NCBI RefSeq assembly: GCF_900141775.1
Contig: NZ_FSRI01000001.1
Span: forward strand, 1,582,251-1,646,250
From: Salinivibrio sp. ES.052
Lineage (GTDB): Bacteria; Pseudomonadota; Gammaproteobacteria; Enterobacterales; Vibrionaceae
Length of the DNA: 64,000 nucleotides
Reading direction: 5' to 3'
The position numbers and the translations under genes are program-made. Positions 10,178-22,774 of this stretch are shown in pieces. The notes under the pieces are model-generated. The model was given only the letters and a program-made list of their open reading frames with translations, had not been told where the DNA came from and searched no databases. The first letter of the stretch is position 1; each line of letters opens with the position of its first letter.

Positions 10178-11729
10178 CCTTTTACGCCAAAGTGGGCAGT
10201 CATTACTGGCTGCCGCTTTTGGTGCTACCGCCACCCTCGCCTTTTCCCCTTTCTCTTATTGGCCATTCATGTTGGTCGCCTTATGGGGCTTATTTATTTT
10301 GCTGCAAACAGCATCGCCCAAGCGCAGTGCTTGGCTAGGCTTTTGCTGGGGGCTGGGCCAATTTGCCACTGGGGTGGGTTGGGTTTACGTCAGTATTGAT
10401 CACTTTGGTGGGATGCCTGCTATCGCAGGGCTATCTTTGATGGCACTGCTTATCGTCTATTTATCACTTTACCCCGCTCTATTTAGCGGGTTGATCAATA
10501 AACTGCCCATCACGCAACGGAGTATAAAATGGCTGATACTTGCGCCTGCGTTGTGGCTGGTCATCGATTGGCTCAGAGGCTGGCTCTTTACGGGGTTTCC
10601 ATGGTTGTGGCCAGGTTATAGTCAGATCAATAGCCCCTTAGCGGGAATCGCTCCCATATTAGGTGTACAAGGTATCACGCTGGTATTGGTGTTGCTTGCC
10701 GGATTGGTCACCTTGATCACGCCACGCTGGGGGCCTTGGCAATCGCGTGCCCGCCTCATAGGCATCGGCGCTGTGATTAGCCTTTTCGCTGTAAGCTATG
10801 GGCTGGCATCAATCCAGTGGGCAACAAAAACGGATCAGCAGCAAACGGTATCGCTGATCCAAGGTAACGTCCCTCAAGCGCTAAAGTGGCGAGCCGACCA
10901 ACGCTGGCCAACCTTAATGAAGTATCTGGATTTAACCCGCCAACATTGGGACAGTGACGTGGTCATATGGCCAGAAGCTGCCATTCCGGCATTAGAACGA
11001 GAACTGCCACGCTTTTTTTCTCAGTTAGATCAGGCAGGCAAGAATAACCAAACTACGGTGATCACGGGCGCACTCGATCAACGTGAGGATGGCACCTATT
11101 TTAATAATGTACTCGCGCTCGGCGCACAAACGCCACGTTATCACTATCCCGCACCGGCGCAGTACAGCAAACACCACTTACTGCCTTTTGGCGAGTTTGT
11201 GCCGTTTGAGTCGTTACTTCGTCCGTTAGCGCCGTTTTTTAATCTCCCCATGTCATCATTCTCTCCGGGGTCAGCCATTCAACCGGCTTTGCCCGCAAAC
11301 GGCTGGGAATACATCACCGCTCTTTGCTATGAAATTGCTTTTCCTGCACAAATCCGAGCCAACCTCACGGCCGACAGCGACGCGATCATTACCCTTTCAA
11401 ATGATGCCTGGTTTGGGCGCTCTATTGGGCCTTGGCAACACCTGGAAATTGCTCGCATGCGCGCGCTTGAGTTCGGCCTGCCGGTGATCCGAGCCACCAA
11501 TAATGGGGTGACGGCTTTGATCGATGAACGCGGGCAGATTCAAGCATCACTGCCACAGTTTGACACTCAGGTCCTGACCACCCAGGTCACGAAGACACAA
11601 GGCATAACACCTTATCGCCAATGGGGAAGTGGGCCGCTTTGGATCTGGGTGATCATCAGCAGCCTGATCGGTGTTATTGCTTGGCGTCGCACTATGTGCC
11701 ACCCGATAAAAATGCCTACACGTTCCTGA
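10164..11729 (+). CDS. lnt: apolipoprotein N-acyltransferase
   Basis: An inner-membrane enzyme that adds the third acyl chain to lipoproteins before Lol sorting. N-terminal hydrophobic helices (to about residue 215) are followed by a periplasmic nitrilase domain with catalytic triad Glu271 (WPEAAIP), Lys336 ([10 protein letters not shown]) and Cys388 (ALCYEIAFP). A final membrane helix follows. The start is GTG 10164, overlapping corC. The length of 521 is slightly longer than E. coli's 512. It serves the lipoproteins encoded in this window, such as BamC and LptE. Confidence 0.95.
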   Translation: MKTPNLLRQSGQSLLAAAFGATATLAFSPFSYWPFMLVALWGLFILLQTASPKRSAWLGFCWGLGQFATGVGWVYVSIDHFGGMPAIAGLSLMALLIVYLSLYPALFSGLINKLPITQRSIKWLILAPALWLVIDWLRGWLFTGFPWLWPGYSQINSPLAGIAPILGVQGITLVLVLLAGLVTLITPRWGPWQSRARLIGIGAVISLFAVSYGLASIQWATKTDQQQTVSLIQGNVPQALKWRADQRWPTLMKYLDLTRQHWDSDVVIWPEAAIPALERELPRFFSQLDQAGKNNQTTVITGALDQREDGTYFNNVLALGAQTPRYHYPAPAQYSKHHLLPFGEFVPFESLLRPLAPFFNLPMSSFSPGSAIQPALPANGWEYITALCYEIAFPAQIRANLTADSDAIITLSNDAWFGRSIGPWQHLEIARMRALEFGLPVIRATNNGVTALIDERGQIQASLPQFDTQVLTTQVTKTQGITPYRQWGSGPLWIWVIISSLIGVIAWRRTMCHPIKMPTRS

Positions 11730-11802
11730 CAATACCAAGAAGAAACTGACGTAGCCTGCTCCTGCTATTATTCATTTGATTAGACACATAAGGATATTAA
11801 GC

Positions 11803-12381
11803 ATGACACGTTTTTCTTATCGTTGGTTTGCACTTGCTATCGTCGCACTGGCAGCGTTGAATGGCTGTGCTTCGAGTTCACAGCAAGATCAAATCCGCCA
11901 AGCGGATCTAGCACGAGAGCAGTTTTATCAATACCCTCAAACACAGCCCTTTTTCGATAATGCCTATGGCTATGCTGTCTTTCCATCAGTCGGAAAAGGG
12001 GGCTTCTGGGTAGGTGGCGCCTACGGTAAAGGCGTGATCTATCGCCAAGGGAATCCGGTTGGCGCTGCCGAACTTAAACAAGTGTCAGTGGGGTTAACCT
12101 TCGGCGGGCAAGCATTTAGCGAAATTGTCTTTTTTGAAGATAAAACTGCCTATGACCGTTTTATGAAAGGGCAAGTTGAACTGGGTGCTCAAGCGTCAGC
12201 GACCGCCTTAACCGAGGGTGCTTCCGCGCAAACCGGGACATCGGGCACCTCAGCATCAGCCAGTAATCGTCAATCGAAAGCCTACTACGTGAACGGGCTT
12301 ACCGTGTTCACGCACGCTAAGGGAGGCTTGATGCTCGAAGCCGCATTAGCAGGCCAACAGTTTACGCCAGCCACTTGGTAA
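11803..12381 (+). CDS. YSC84/SYLF-domain lipoprotein
   Basis: A predicted lipoprotein: the signal sequence ends in LNGC (lipobox Cys at about residue 22). The remainder contains the lipid-binding SYLF/YSC84 signature (NAYGYAVFPSVGKGG, then GGAYGKGVIY and a late GLTFGG). I chose ATG 11803 with AAGGA upstream, rather than an in-frame ATG 27 bp earlier that would bury the signal peptide. A Ser/Thr/Ala-rich insert lies at about residues 125-150. The role in bacteria is undefined; phosphoinositide or lipid binding is known for eukaryotic relatives only. Confidence 0.85.
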   Translation: MTRFSYRWFALAIVALAALNGCASSSQQDQIRQADLAREQFYQYPQTQPFFDNAYGYAVFPSVGKGGFWVGGAYGKGVIYRQGNPVGAAELKQVSVGLTFGGQAFSEIVFFEDKTAYDRFMKGQVELGAQASATALTEGASAQTGTSGTSASASNRQSKAYYVNGLTVFTHAKGGLMLEAALAGQQFTPATW

Positions 12382-12403
12382 CGGCCGGAATAAACGCGCT
12401 TTA

Positions 12404-12438
12404 TGAAAAAGGCTAGCGTTGACGGCTAGCCTTTCATG
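12404..12438. terminator. bidirectional terminator between the SYLF lipoprotein and DUF2066 genes
   Basis: The stem AAAGGCTAGC / GCTAGCCTTT with a 7-base loop lies between convergent genes. The flanking TCATGA-like bases extend the pairing. The T tracts are short on both strands. Confidence 0.7.
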
Positions 12439-12469
12439 ATTGGAATAACATTTATAGGGACACCAACGC

Positions 12470-13651
12470 TTACTGCGAAGGTTGCCACACAAACCACAAA
12501 CGTTTATCCATGGTGCGTTCCGAAGCAGACAAGGTTGCCATCCGATCGTTTTCGTTTGGCATTTGATTGACAGGCTCACTCCCCCCCTCAGAAACCGGCA
12601 CCATGCTATCTTGCCCTTCACCGGAGACCCTAGGTTCGGTTGCGTTATTCATCCGCATTGCACGCTCTTGAGGTGCCATTAAACGTATTTCTCGGTTTGC
12701 TGTCAGCTCGTTGATCAGCGCTTGCTCTGACGCCGCTAATCGAGCATCAAAGACCAAGGTATCATCTTTAAGCTCACCCAGATGGACATTTTGCAACGCG
12801 TTAAGGCCCGCTAAAGTTTGCTCAAGAGCAACATAATCTTTGCCACTACTGACACCGGCTATCGCAATCACGATCGATGCACTCTCATCATGTTGATCAA
12901 GGAGCACTCCCGTCTGGTCCGCATAATAATCGGCGACCATATCAATCATCGCTTGCGCATCACGGGCCTGCCCACGCTCTTGGCTCATTGACATTTGGCT
13001 AGCATCCGGAAAAAACTGCCACCGTATCCCTTGCTCAGTGAGTTTACCAATCACAATGCCATCCGGCTGATAACGTTGACTGGCTTGTTCCACAGGCTGG
13101 ATAAAGCCCCCCCATAAATCACTGCTAGAGATCGCCATGAGATCATCGAAATCCCCGACAGGAATGAAGACAGGTAGGCCTCGTGCTGCCGCTTTATTGC
13201 GCAACCGTTCAATGACTGGGTGATCACTTTGCTCCCAGATAATTTGCCGCTCACCTTCTCGAGCATCGACTAACCAAACCAGTACTGATGGCCGCGGGCT
13301 CCCCCACAGAGGTAAGCCTGCATCACGTAACACTTTACGGATCTGTTGGCTATCAAATCCGACTTCTAACGTCCGCTGAGCAGTCCCATCCGTTTGACCA
13401 GCGCTTTCGCCATATCCTAATTGAGTGATGAAGCTATCGACATCTTGCAGCGCTTGCTTGACTGCAGGGTTATCTGGCACCTCTCGCTGACCGGATACTT
13501 TGGTGAGCACCGCGTTCAAGCCCTGTTTTTTTGCCGCTTGCTGCGAGGTTTGCGCACCGTTATCCAACGGAATGCTGGCATGATAAAGGTTGTTTGCCAT
13601 CGCGCCTGGTAACCATAAACAGGCAACTACGGCCAACACAAATCGATTCAT
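12470..13651 (-). CDS. DUF2066 domain-containing exported protein
   Basis: A 393-residue protein with a clear signal peptide (hydrophobic residues 4-18, cleavage near AMA-NN). The conserved DUF2066 features are an N-terminal KVSGQREVPDNP segment and a central PSVLVWLV strand. The C-terminal third contains a polar, low-complexity tail. Function is unknown. It stands alone on the minus strand between the SYLF lipoprotein and uraA, as in other vibrios. Confidence 0.82.
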   Translation of the reverse strand: MNRFVLAVVACLWLPGAMANNLYHASIPLDNGAQTSQQAAKKQGLNAVLTKVSGQREVPDNPAVKQALQDVDSFITQLGYGESAGQTDGTAQRTLEVGFDSQQIRKVLRDAGLPLWGSPRPSVLVWLVDAREGERQIIWEQSDHPVIERLRNKAAARGLPVFIPVGDFDDLMAISSSDLWGGFIQPVEQASQRYQPDGIVIGKLTEQGIRWQFFPDASQMSMSQERGQARDAQAMIDMVADYYADQTGVLLDQHDESASIVIAIAGVSSGKDYVALEQTLAGLNALQNVHLGELKDDTLVFDARLAASEQALINELTANREIRLMAPQERAMRMNNATEPRVSGEGQDSMVPVSEGGSEPVNQMPNENDRMATLSASERTMDKRLWFVWQPSQ

Positions 13652-13976
13652 AATCTTTCCACATGGATAAATGGGAGTACAGCGATCATAAGCTTACTTC
13701 TCCTCATTCAGCAATCCTCTCGCGCAAAAAAGATAAGATAATTGGCGTCGTGCTACGAACGCCATGTCATTGAGGCGATATCATTGAGATCGTCCTGTCC
13801 ACTCAGTATCAACGACGTACCTCATTAGTCTATTCCTTTCGGTGTTCAAGCCCCCGCTCGTCACAATGAAATCCGTTACATCATTTATTTGCTAATGATC
13901 TCACATTTAAAAATATGACAGGAATCACAGAAACGCTTTGTGCTAGCATTGCGCGATTTTTTTTGGAGGTGAGATT
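13652..13976. other. divergent spacer between the DUF2066 gene and uraA
   Basis: A 325-bp spacer that must hold promoters for both genes. It has an AT-rich centre around 13880-13920. A GGAGGTGAG ribosome site (13965-13973) precedes uraA. I could not define a convincing -35/-10 pair, and I see no ORF or RNA gene. Confidence 0.5.
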
Positions 13977-15226
13977 ATGATGCAAGTTTTACAAGGGGCA
14001 CAAATGCTGTTCGTCGCATTTGGAGCCTTGGTGTTAGTGCCGCTGTTAACGGGGTTAGACCCGAACGTCGCACTCTTCGGGGCCGGGATCGGTACCCTTA
14101 TTTTCCAAGTCATCACCCGCCGCTCTGTTCCCATTTTCCTCGCCTCTTCCTTTGCTTTTATTGCCCCTATTCTTTACGGCGTTAACAATTTTGGCATTCC
14201 AGCAACCATGGGCGGTCTAATGGCTGCTGGCGTTATCTATTTGATCATGGGGGCCATTATTCGCGTTAAAGGTGTCGATATTATTCACAAACTTTTGCCG
14301 CCTGTGGTGGTCGGTCCCGTGATTATGGTGATTGGTCTAGGCTTAGCCCCCACGGCCGTCAATATGGCACTCGGTAAAACAGGTGATGGCAGTGAGCAGT
14401 TAATTGCTGGCGATATCGCGATTTGGATCTCTCTGCTGTCACTGATGACGACGATTGCCGTGAGTGTATTTGCTAAGGGCTTTTTCAAGCTTGTTCCTAT
14501 CATCGCAGGGATTGCGGTCGGTTATGTGGCTAGTCTCATTATGGGCATTGTGGATTTTTCCGAAGTGACCAGTGCCAGTTGGTTGATGATGCCCGCCTTT
14601 ACCCTACCCGAGTTCAATATCAATGCCATCTTATTCATGATTCCTGTCGCCATCGCCCCGGCGGTTGAGCATGTTGGCGATATGCTGGCGATTTCAAATG
14701 TGACTCGAAAAGATTATCTGAAAAAGCCTGGTTTACACCGCACCATGGCCGGTGACGGTGCGGCAACCATTGCCGCGTCTTTGTTCGGCGCACCACCTAA
14801 CACCACCTACAGTGAAGTGACGGGAGCTGTGATGTTGACCAAAGCGTTTAACCCGAAAATAATGACTTATGCTGCGCTCACTGCGATTGTATTGGCCTTT
14901 GTCGGTAAGCTTGGTGCAATGCTACTCACCATTCCTTTGCCTGTTATGGGGGGATCATGATCCTATTGTTTGGGTCTATCGCCACGGTGGGCCTAAATAC
15001 CCTAATCCGCAATCAGGTCGACCTTCATGATTCACGTAACCTGGCGATTGTTGGCGTGACCTTGGTATTTGGTATTGGCGGTATGGCCTTTGGCATTGGC
15101 GACTTTAGCCTACAAGGAATTAGCTTATGTGGTGTGGTGGCGATTGTGCTTAACTTGATACTCCCTCGCCAAATGGGCGAAAACCATATTGTTGATAGTG
15201 CGCAAATGGAAGAAGAAAAGCACTAA
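13977..15226 (+). pseudogene. uraA: uracil permease UraA, split by a one-base frameshift
   Basis: A nucleobase:cation symporter-2 family uracil transporter of the inner membrane. The first frame (13977-14960, 327 residues) covers most transmembrane helices and ends PVMGGS-stop. The second frame (14957-15226, 89 residues) continues with MILLFGSIATVGLNTLIR, exactly what the family has next. The break is at a run of six G (ATGGGGGGATC). One more G, or a -1 slip on GGGGGGA, restores the expected MGGIMILL. The two parts overlap as ATGA, so re-initiation is also possible. It may be a sequencing error, a real mutation, a phase-variable tract or recoding. Confidence 0.85.
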
Positions 15227-15248
15227 CCCCCTAACCTTCCCCCCATTA

Positions 15249-15281
15249 AAAAGGGCGCTGAAGATTCAGCGCCCTTGTCTT
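15249..15281. terminator. terminator between convergent uraA and gltX
   Basis: The stem AAGGGCGCTG / CAGCGCCCTT has a six-base loop. On the minus strand it is followed by a good T run (TTTTTAAT), so it mainly ends gltX transcription. The plus-strand tract (TTGTCTTT) is weaker. Confidence 0.85.
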
Positions 15282-15323
15282 TATCGGTCAAACTGATTCG
15301 CCTAACCTTAAAGATAAATCGGT

Positions 15324-16748
15324 TTAGCTTTGCGCCGCGCGCGCTTCAACCAGCTTGATCGCTTGTTCGATGCGTGTAACCACTCGATCTTTACCAATCA
15401 GGTGCATCACAGCATCAACGGACGGGGATTGACCGCCACCGGTCACTGCCACACGTAATGGCATGCCCACTTTACCCATGCCAACGTCAAGATCAGCGCA
15501 GGTGTCTGCGATCGCGGCTTTAAGTGACTCAACGCTCCAATCATCTAGCGCTTCAATCTTGCCTTTTGCCACTTGCAACGGCTCTAAAGCAACAGGGCGA
15601 AGATGTTTTTTCGCAGCAGAGGCCTCAATCTCATCAAAATCTTGATAGAAGTAGCGGCTTTGCTCAGCCAGCTCAACCAAGGTATCACAGCGCTCACCCA
15701 CTAGTTGGATCACATCGGTCAGTTCAGGGCCTGTGGTTGCATCAATACCCTTTTGATCCAAGTGCCATTGCAGGTGCTTCGCGACCTCTGCCGGATCACC
15801 ATGCTTGATGTAATGGTTGTTCAACCAGTGCAGTTTTTCAGTGTTAAACGCTGACGCCGACTTGCTGATCGCACCCAGTGAGAAAAATTCAATCATCTCT
15901 TCCATCGAGAAGATCTCTTGGTCACCGTGCGACCAACCAAGACGAACAAGGTAGTTACGCAACGCTTGCGGCAAGAAGCCTTGATCACGGTACTGCATCA
16001 CGCTGACCGCACCGTGGCGTTTAGACAGCTTGGCACCATCGTCGCCCAGAATCATCGAGCAATGGGCAAATTCAGGCACTGGCGCGCCCAGTGCTTCGTA
16101 GATATTAATCTGACGCGGAGTATTGTTAATGTGATCTTCGCCGCGTACCACTTGGGTGATCCCCATGTCCCAGTCATCCACTACTACGCAGAAGTTATAG
16201 GTTGGGCTGCCATCCGTTCGGCGAATGATCAGATCGTCAAGCTCGCTGTTGGCAATCTCAATACGGCCACGAATTTTGTCGTCAAACACCACCTTGCCAT
16301 CTTTTGGATTACGAAAACGGATAACATGTGGGTCGTCAGACTTAGCATTGCTATTTGCCTCAATCACCTTCGGGTGATTCGCATCATAACGTGCTTTCAA
16401 GCCACTCGCTTTTTGCTCTTCGCGAATCGCGTCCAACAGGTCTTTGGGAGCGTAGCACTTGTAGGCTTTGTCTTCTGCCAGCAGTTGATCCACTAATTCA
16501 TTGTAGCGATCAAAGCGCTTGGTTTGGTAGTACGGTCCTTCATCCCAGTCAAGGCCTAGCCATTTCATACCGGCTAAGATGGCATCAACCGCTTCTTGGG
16601 TTGAGCGTTCAATATCAGTATCTTCAATACGCAATACAAATTGACCGCCTTGGCTACGTGCTGCGAGCCAAGAATACAGTGCGGTACGGGCACCGCCCAC
16701 GTGCAAAAAGCCGGTTGGGCTGGGGGCAAAGCGGGTTTTGATAGTCAT
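15324..16748 (-). CDS. gltX: glutamyl-tRNA synthetase
   Basis: A class I aminoacyl-tRNA synthetase that charges tRNA-Glu. The HIGH-type motif is HVGG (residues 16-19, in [13 protein letters not shown]) and the KMSKS-type motif is KLSKR (about 238-242). The length of 474 is normal for the bacterial discriminating enzyme. It is monocistronic, with a terminator downstream and ligA upstream in the same direction. Confidence 0.97.
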   Translation of the reverse strand: MTIKTRFAPSPTGFLHVGGARTALYSWLAARSQGGQFVLRIEDTDIERSTQEAVDAILAGMKWLGLDWDEGPYYQTKRFDRYNELVDQLLAEDKAYKCYAPKDLLDAIREEQKASGLKARYDANHPKVIEANSNAKSDDPHVIRFRNPKDGKVVFDDKIRGRIEIANSELDDLIIRRTDGSPTYNFCVVVDDWDMGITQVVRGEDHINNTPRQINIYEALGAPVPEFAHCSMILGDDGAKLSKRHGAVSVMQYRDQGFLPQALRNYLVRLGWSHGDQEIFSMEEMIEFFSLGAISKSASAFNTEKLHWLNNHYIKHGDPAEVAKHLQWHLDQKGIDATTGPELTDVIQLVGERCDTLVELAEQSRYFYQDFDEIEASAAKKHLRPVALEPLQVAKGKIEALDDWSVESLKAAIADTCADLDVGMGKVGMPLRVAVTGGGQSPSVDAVMHLIGKDRVVTRIEQAIKLVEARAAQS

Positions 16749-16854
16749 TAGGATCCCTATCCCAGTGCTGAGAATGATGAGTAACGATTAGTTTACCAGT
16801 ACAGGTAAATTCCACAATCAGGCCATGTACAGAGGCTGCACATGGCCATGTAAA

Positions 16855-18945
<2,091 letters not shown>

Positions 18946-18978
18946 TTAAGCAATCACCAATAACGCTGGGCGAGCGCG

Positions 18979-19929
18979 TTATGATGCGTTAAAAGCTTTG
19001 ACGCGCTCTCGGTATTCGTCCAAGCGTGATGGCGTCATCATCGATCGCGCATCATCTAACACCAAACCACCGAGCTCATCCGCGATTTGCTGTGCGGTTT
19101 GCAACATCAGCTTAAAATTCTGTTCGGGTTCGCCATAGCAAGGCAACGTCATAAAAAAGCTGATCCCCGGCGTTTCAAAGCTTTCTGAGTGGCTCACATC
19201 AAATGTGCCCGGCTTCACCATATTGGCAACGCTGAACAGCACTTTGCCACTGCCAGATAAATCTGAATGGCGGTGATAAATCCCCATGTCGCCAAAACGC
19301 AGGCCGTATTGCTCTAAGGTTGGAATTAAATCCAAACCACTAAACACAGCATTATTATTTGCATGCACGTGCAGCACCAATACCTCGGTATCATCAGGCG
19401 TCTCTTCCTGCTCGGCCTCATGTTTTACCTGCTCTTGTGGCGCATCATGCAGGGTATTATCGGTGTGCGTTGAGGCATCAGGATCAGGCTGAGAAGAGGG
19501 GGCCGTATCCGTGAATGTCCCCCCGTTGGTACCATTGGACTCATTCGACGCGGTAACAGACTCTGAGGCGACAGCAGCGTCATCGTCAGTCGCAGACATT
19601 GAGGGGTAAAATGCCTCGTCAGTATCCGCCTCTGTTCGTACCTCTCCGGCGAACAAGGGATCGACGTCTGGCTTATCACCAAAGCTCACCGCGGGCTCCT
19701 GACGCGCAGGCTTTTCCTTCTCTCCCTTGGTGCTACTCACCACTCTCACTGCGCCAATACCATCTTGATCAAACCGTTGAGCGTCATTATCGTCATCCAG
19801 TTTCCCCAAGGGCTTTTCGCCAAATTTGGTTGTCTTTTCTTTCTTGTTTGTCCAGAGACCATGCAAAAGCAAAGCTGCAATCGCTAATGCTCCCAAAACA
19901 ATCAGTACAAGGCGCAATTCCTGCATCAT
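18979..19929 (-). CDS. zipA: cell division protein ZipA
   Basis: A membrane anchor of FtsZ at the septum. It has a single N-terminal membrane helix (residues 5-25), a short basic cytosolic stretch, a long acidic and Ser/Thr/Pro-rich linker (about 40-185) and a C-terminal ZipA FtsZ-binding domain (about 187-310). Its position beside ligA and divergent from cysZ is the standard gammaproteobacterial order. Confidence 0.93.
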   Translation of the reverse strand: MMQELRLVLIVLGALAIAALLLHGLWTNKKEKTTKFGEKPLGKLDDDNDAQRFDQDGIGAVRVVSSTKGEKEKPARQEPAVSFGDKPDVDPLFAGEVRTEADTDEAFYPSMSATDDDAAVASESVTASNESNGTNGGTFTDTAPSSQPDPDASTHTDNTLHDAPQEQVKHEAEQEETPDDTEVLVLHVHANNNAVFSGLDLIPTLEQYGLRFGDMGIYHRHSDLSGSGKVLFSVANMVKPGTFDVSHSESFETPGISFFMTLPCYGEPEQNFKLMLQTAQQIADELGGLVLDDARSMMTPSRLDEYRERVKAFNAS

Positions 19930-20253
19930 CGATTCTCAAATCTATCTATGTTCAGCGTTTTGATTAGCTTATGTCACAACGTCTACAGCTTTGCAAACGT
20001 TAGTGGGATCATAAGCGGGGCCCGTTGGCTGACGCAATGCGTTAATGGTCAACTTAGTTAACTGTATCAAAAGTTGGCGAGAATTTAACGAATAGAGACA
20101 CATAAATCCGTAAACTTTCCCGTTATGGGGTCGTTGTCATCTCGGTGACTCCCCCTTTACTATAGCGCTAACCTTCCACTCGATATCAATCGCTTGAGCG
20201 CGGGTTGTTCTCGTGATCACTGTTCTTGCGATGATTTTTATCAAGGAGATACC
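19930..20253. other. divergent regulatory spacer zipA/cysZ
   Basis: A 324-bp non-coding spacer. It contains the candidate cysZ promoter described separately. Several TTAAC/GTTAA elements lie at 20040-20090. CysB control of cysZ would be expected from the pathway, but I cannot define a CysB site by eye. No ORF is convincing. Confidence 0.5.
20134..20163 (+). promoter_or_regulatory. candidate sigma-70 promoter for cysZ
   Basis: TTGTCA (20134-20139, five of six) and TACTAT (20158-20163, four of six) are 18 bp apart, giving a leader of about 80 nt before cysZ. Confidence 0.45.
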
Positions 20254-21012
20254 ATGACTAATGGTGTACGTCCTCGCCCTCAAAGTGGCGCTGGCTACCT
20301 GTTTCAGGGGTTTTCATTAATGATGGCTCCAGGCTTACGCCGATTTGTGATCATTCCAATCTTAGTGAATGTCCTTCTACTCGGCGGGGCATTTATTTAC
20401 TTACTCTCGCAATTTAATGAATGGATCGACCATTGGATGGCCGCGCTTCCCGAGTGGTTATCTTGGCTATCCTTTATTCTTTGGCCGCTCCTTGTGATCG
20501 GTATCTTAGTGGTGTTTTCCTATCTATTCAGCACGCTTGCCAACTGGATAGCAGCGCCGTTTAACGGGCTATTAGCCGAGCACCTTGAAGCAAAGTTAAC
20601 AGGCGCCCCAGCCCCCGACGATGGGATCGCAGGCCTTATCAAGGATGTGCCACGCGTCATGAAGCGTGAGTGGCAAAAGCTGATGTACTACATCCCTAAA
20701 GCACTCGGGTTGCTGTTGCTGCTTTGGATCCCCGCGATTGGCCAGACCTTAGGCCCTGTGTTGTGGTTTTTATTTAGTGCTTGGATGATGGCGATTCAGT
20801 ATTGCGACTACCCGTTCGATAATCACAAAGTCGCGTTCCCAACCATGCGCGACACTCTCAAACAGCAACGAGGCACCTCCTTGAGTTTCGGCATGGTAGT
20901 CATGTTATTTACCATGACCCCCTTGTTAAATCTCATTGTCATGCCTGCAGCGGTATGTGGTGCAACGGCCATGTGGGTCGATCGCCATAAAGCATCGTTA
21001 GGGCGTCACTGA
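20254..21012 (+). CDS. cysZ: sulfate transporter CysZ
   Basis: An inner-membrane sulfate permease supplying cysteine synthesis. I chose ATG 20254 because AAGGAG lies six bases upstream; an open frame extends further up but without conservation. The 252-residue length and the pattern of long hydrophobic helices (about 30-55, 70-100, 145-175, 205-235) match the family. cysK follows in the same direction, as in E. coli. Confidence 0.93.
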   Translation: MTNGVRPRPQSGAGYLFQGFSLMMAPGLRRFVIIPILVNVLLLGGAFIYLLSQFNEWIDHWMAALPEWLSWLSFILWPLLVIGILVVFSYLFSTLANWIAAPFNGLLAEHLEAKLTGAPAPDDGIAGLIKDVPRVMKREWQKLMYYIPKALGLLLLLWIPAIGQTLGPVLWFLFSAWMMAIQYCDYPFDNHKVAFPTMRDTLKQQRGTSLSFGMVVMLFTMTPLLNLIVMPAAVCGATAMWVDRHKASLGRH

Positions 21013-21180
21013 TGCCTTTCCATGAATGCGCTCACAATAGGAGTAGGTTTTTGTGGCGGTTTGATAGCCCGTTATGGGGCAATGTCACAATAAGATATAA
21101 CCAACCGATCCTTTCAAAAACAAGCATCAACGATATGCTTGAATCAGTAATTTAAATCGGTGTCATGAAGGAACGATACA

Positions 21181-22149
21181 ATGGGCAAGATTTACGAAGA
21201 CAATACTCAAACAATTGGTCATACCCCGCTGGTGCGCCTTAACCGTGTGGCTAACCCTAACGTGTTGGCCAAAGTGGAAGCTCGCAACCCAAGCTTCAGT
21301 GTGAAATGCCGTATTGGCGCTAACATGATCTGGGACGCGGAGAAAAAAGGCACACTAAAGCCAGGGATCGAGCTGATTGAGCCGACTAGCGGTAACACCG
21401 GGATTGCCCTCGCGTATGTCGCGGCGGCACGGGGTTATAAACTGACCCTCACCATGCCTGAATCAATGAGCCTTGAGCGCCGTAAGTTGCTTAAAGCGAT
21501 GGGCGCGACCCTAGTGTTAACAGAAGCCCCAAAAGGGATGAAAGGGGCCATTGCGAAAGCAGAAGAAATCATGGCTGCAGAACCAGGTAAATATCTGATG
21601 CTCCAGCAGTTCGATAACCCCGCCAACCCTGAGATCCATGAAAAGACCACAGGGCCTGAAATCTGGGAAGATACCGACGGCGATATCGACGTCTTCATCG
21701 CCGGTGTCGGTACGGGCGGCACTCTAACCGGTGTCAGTCGCTACATTAAGCACACCAAAGGCAAAGCCATTACCACAGTGGCGGTCGAACCTGCCGAGTC
21801 ACCGGTGATTGCACAAACCATCGCGGGTCAGGATGTACAACCGGCGCCCCATAAAATTCAAGGTATCGGTGCGGGGTTTGTGCCGAAGAATTTAGATATC
21901 GAGTTAGTCGACCAAGTCGTCTCTGTGAGTTCGGATGAAGCCATTGCGATGGCTCGTCGCTTGATGGAAGAAGAAGGTATTTTAGGCGGGATCTCATCAG
22001 GTGCAGCCGTAGTAGCAGCCAACAAAATTGCTGAGCTCCCCGAGTTCAAAAATAAGAAGATTGTCACAATTTTGCCAAGTGCAGCAGAGCGTTATCTCAG
22101 CTCTCCACTGTTTGCCGGCATGTTTACTGAACTGGAAACCGAGCAGTAA
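21181..22149 (+). CDS. cysK: O-acetylserine sulfhydrylase A (cysteine synthase)
   Basis: A pyridoxal-phosphate enzyme that makes cysteine from O-acetylserine and sulfide. The cofactor lysine is Lys42 in NPSFSVKCR, the phosphate loop is GTGGT (about 177-181), and the substrate loop is PTSGNTG (about 68-74). The C-terminal part lacks the shorter CysM form. The 168-bp gap after cysZ probably contains its own CysB-dependent promoter, not resolved by eye. The call rests on near-identity to E. coli CysK over the active-site regions. Confidence 0.97.
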   Translation: MGKIYEDNTQTIGHTPLVRLNRVANPNVLAKVEARNPSFSVKCRIGANMIWDAEKKGTLKPGIELIEPTSGNTGIALAYVAAARGYKLTLTMPESMSLERRKLLKAMGATLVLTEAPKGMKGAIAKAEEIMAAEPGKYLMLQQFDNPANPEIHEKTTGPEIWEDTDGDIDVFIAGVGTGGTLTGVSRYIKHTKGKAITTVAVEPAESPVIAQTIAGQDVQPAPHKIQGIGAGFVPKNLDIELVDQVVSVSSDEAIAMARRLMEEEGILGGISSGAAVVAANKIAELPEFKNKKIVTILPSAAERYLSSPLFAGMFTELETEQ

Positions 22150-22189
22150 CAGCAGGTTAGCACTTTACCTTCCATAATCGCTCATCGAC

Positions 22190-22216
22190 CAAGGCCCAAA
22201 TCGGGCCTTTTTTGTT
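22190..22216 (+). terminator. intrinsic terminator after cysK
   Basis: AAGGCCC (22191-22197) pairs with GGGCCTT (22203-22209), followed by TTTTTG. Confidence 0.9.
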
Positions 22217-22369
22217 TGATTTTTATATTAAGCTTTAGTAAAACACGTCTGCCTTTTTATTTTCCGCATCGAAATAAAAGCCCTTTCGCTTAATAAGTGA
22301 AAGGTCAAAAATGGTAAAAAGATGACATGAAATTGACATGGATTAAGCTATAGGGTCAATTTCTTGGTT

Positions 22370-22420
22370 AGGTTAGCGTCAACGGATAGCGAAGTCGCCC
22401 GTTAGCGGTTAAGCTGACCT
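22370..22420 (+). promoter_or_regulatory. structured leader upstream of ptsH
   Basis: In the 317-bp cysK-ptsH spacer, GGTTAGC (22371-22377) can pair with GCTGACC (22413-22419), and inside it AACGG (22381-22385) with CCGTT (22399-22403), forming a two-step stem about 45 bp before the ptsH start. TTGACA at 22333-22338 could be a -35 box, but no well-spaced -10 is clear. The structure may be a leader fold or chance. Confidence 0.35.
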
Positions 22421-22466
22421 TATATTTAATACATAGATTTAAAAAAATAGAGAAACGGGGTGAATC

Positions 22467-22724
22467 ATGTATCAGAAGCAAGTTGAAATTTCTGCAGAAA
22501 ACGGCCTACACACTCGTCCAGCGGCGCAGTTCGTCAAAGAAGCGAAAAGCTATGACGCTGACATCACCGTCGAATCAAACGGTAAGAGCGCGAGCGCAAA
22601 AAGCCTATTTAAACTTCAAACCCTTGGCTTGACCAAAGGCACCAAGGTGACTATCTCTGCTGAAGGCGCGCAAGCGCAACAAGCCGTAGATCACCTGGTA
22701 AAACTGATGGACGAGCTGGAGTAA
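22467..22724 (+). CDS. ptsH: phosphocarrier protein HPr
   Basis: Carries the phosphoryl group from enzyme I to sugar-specific EIIA proteins. Phosphorylated His15 lies in NGLHTRPA, and the regulatory-loop region around Ser46 (NGKSASAKS) is conserved. The length of 85 is standard. It is first in the ptsH-ptsI-crr operon, with 50 bp to ptsI. Confidence 0.97.
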   Translation: MYQKQVEISAENGLHTRPAAQFVKEAKSYDADITVESNGKSASAKSLFKLQTLGLTKGTKVTISAEGAQAQQAVDHLVKLMDELE

Positions 22725-22774
22725 TCCGGCTCTTTTTCTATCGGTTTTAAGTTGGATAAACGTAAGGTAAAGCT

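Noticed and set aside
15918-16496. 192-codon plus-strand frame opposite gltX
   Set aside because: Antisense shadow of a confidently assigned gene; no independent start signal.
22333-22354. TTGACA and TATAGG as a ptsH promoter
   Set aside because: The spacing is only 10 bp, too short for sigma-70.
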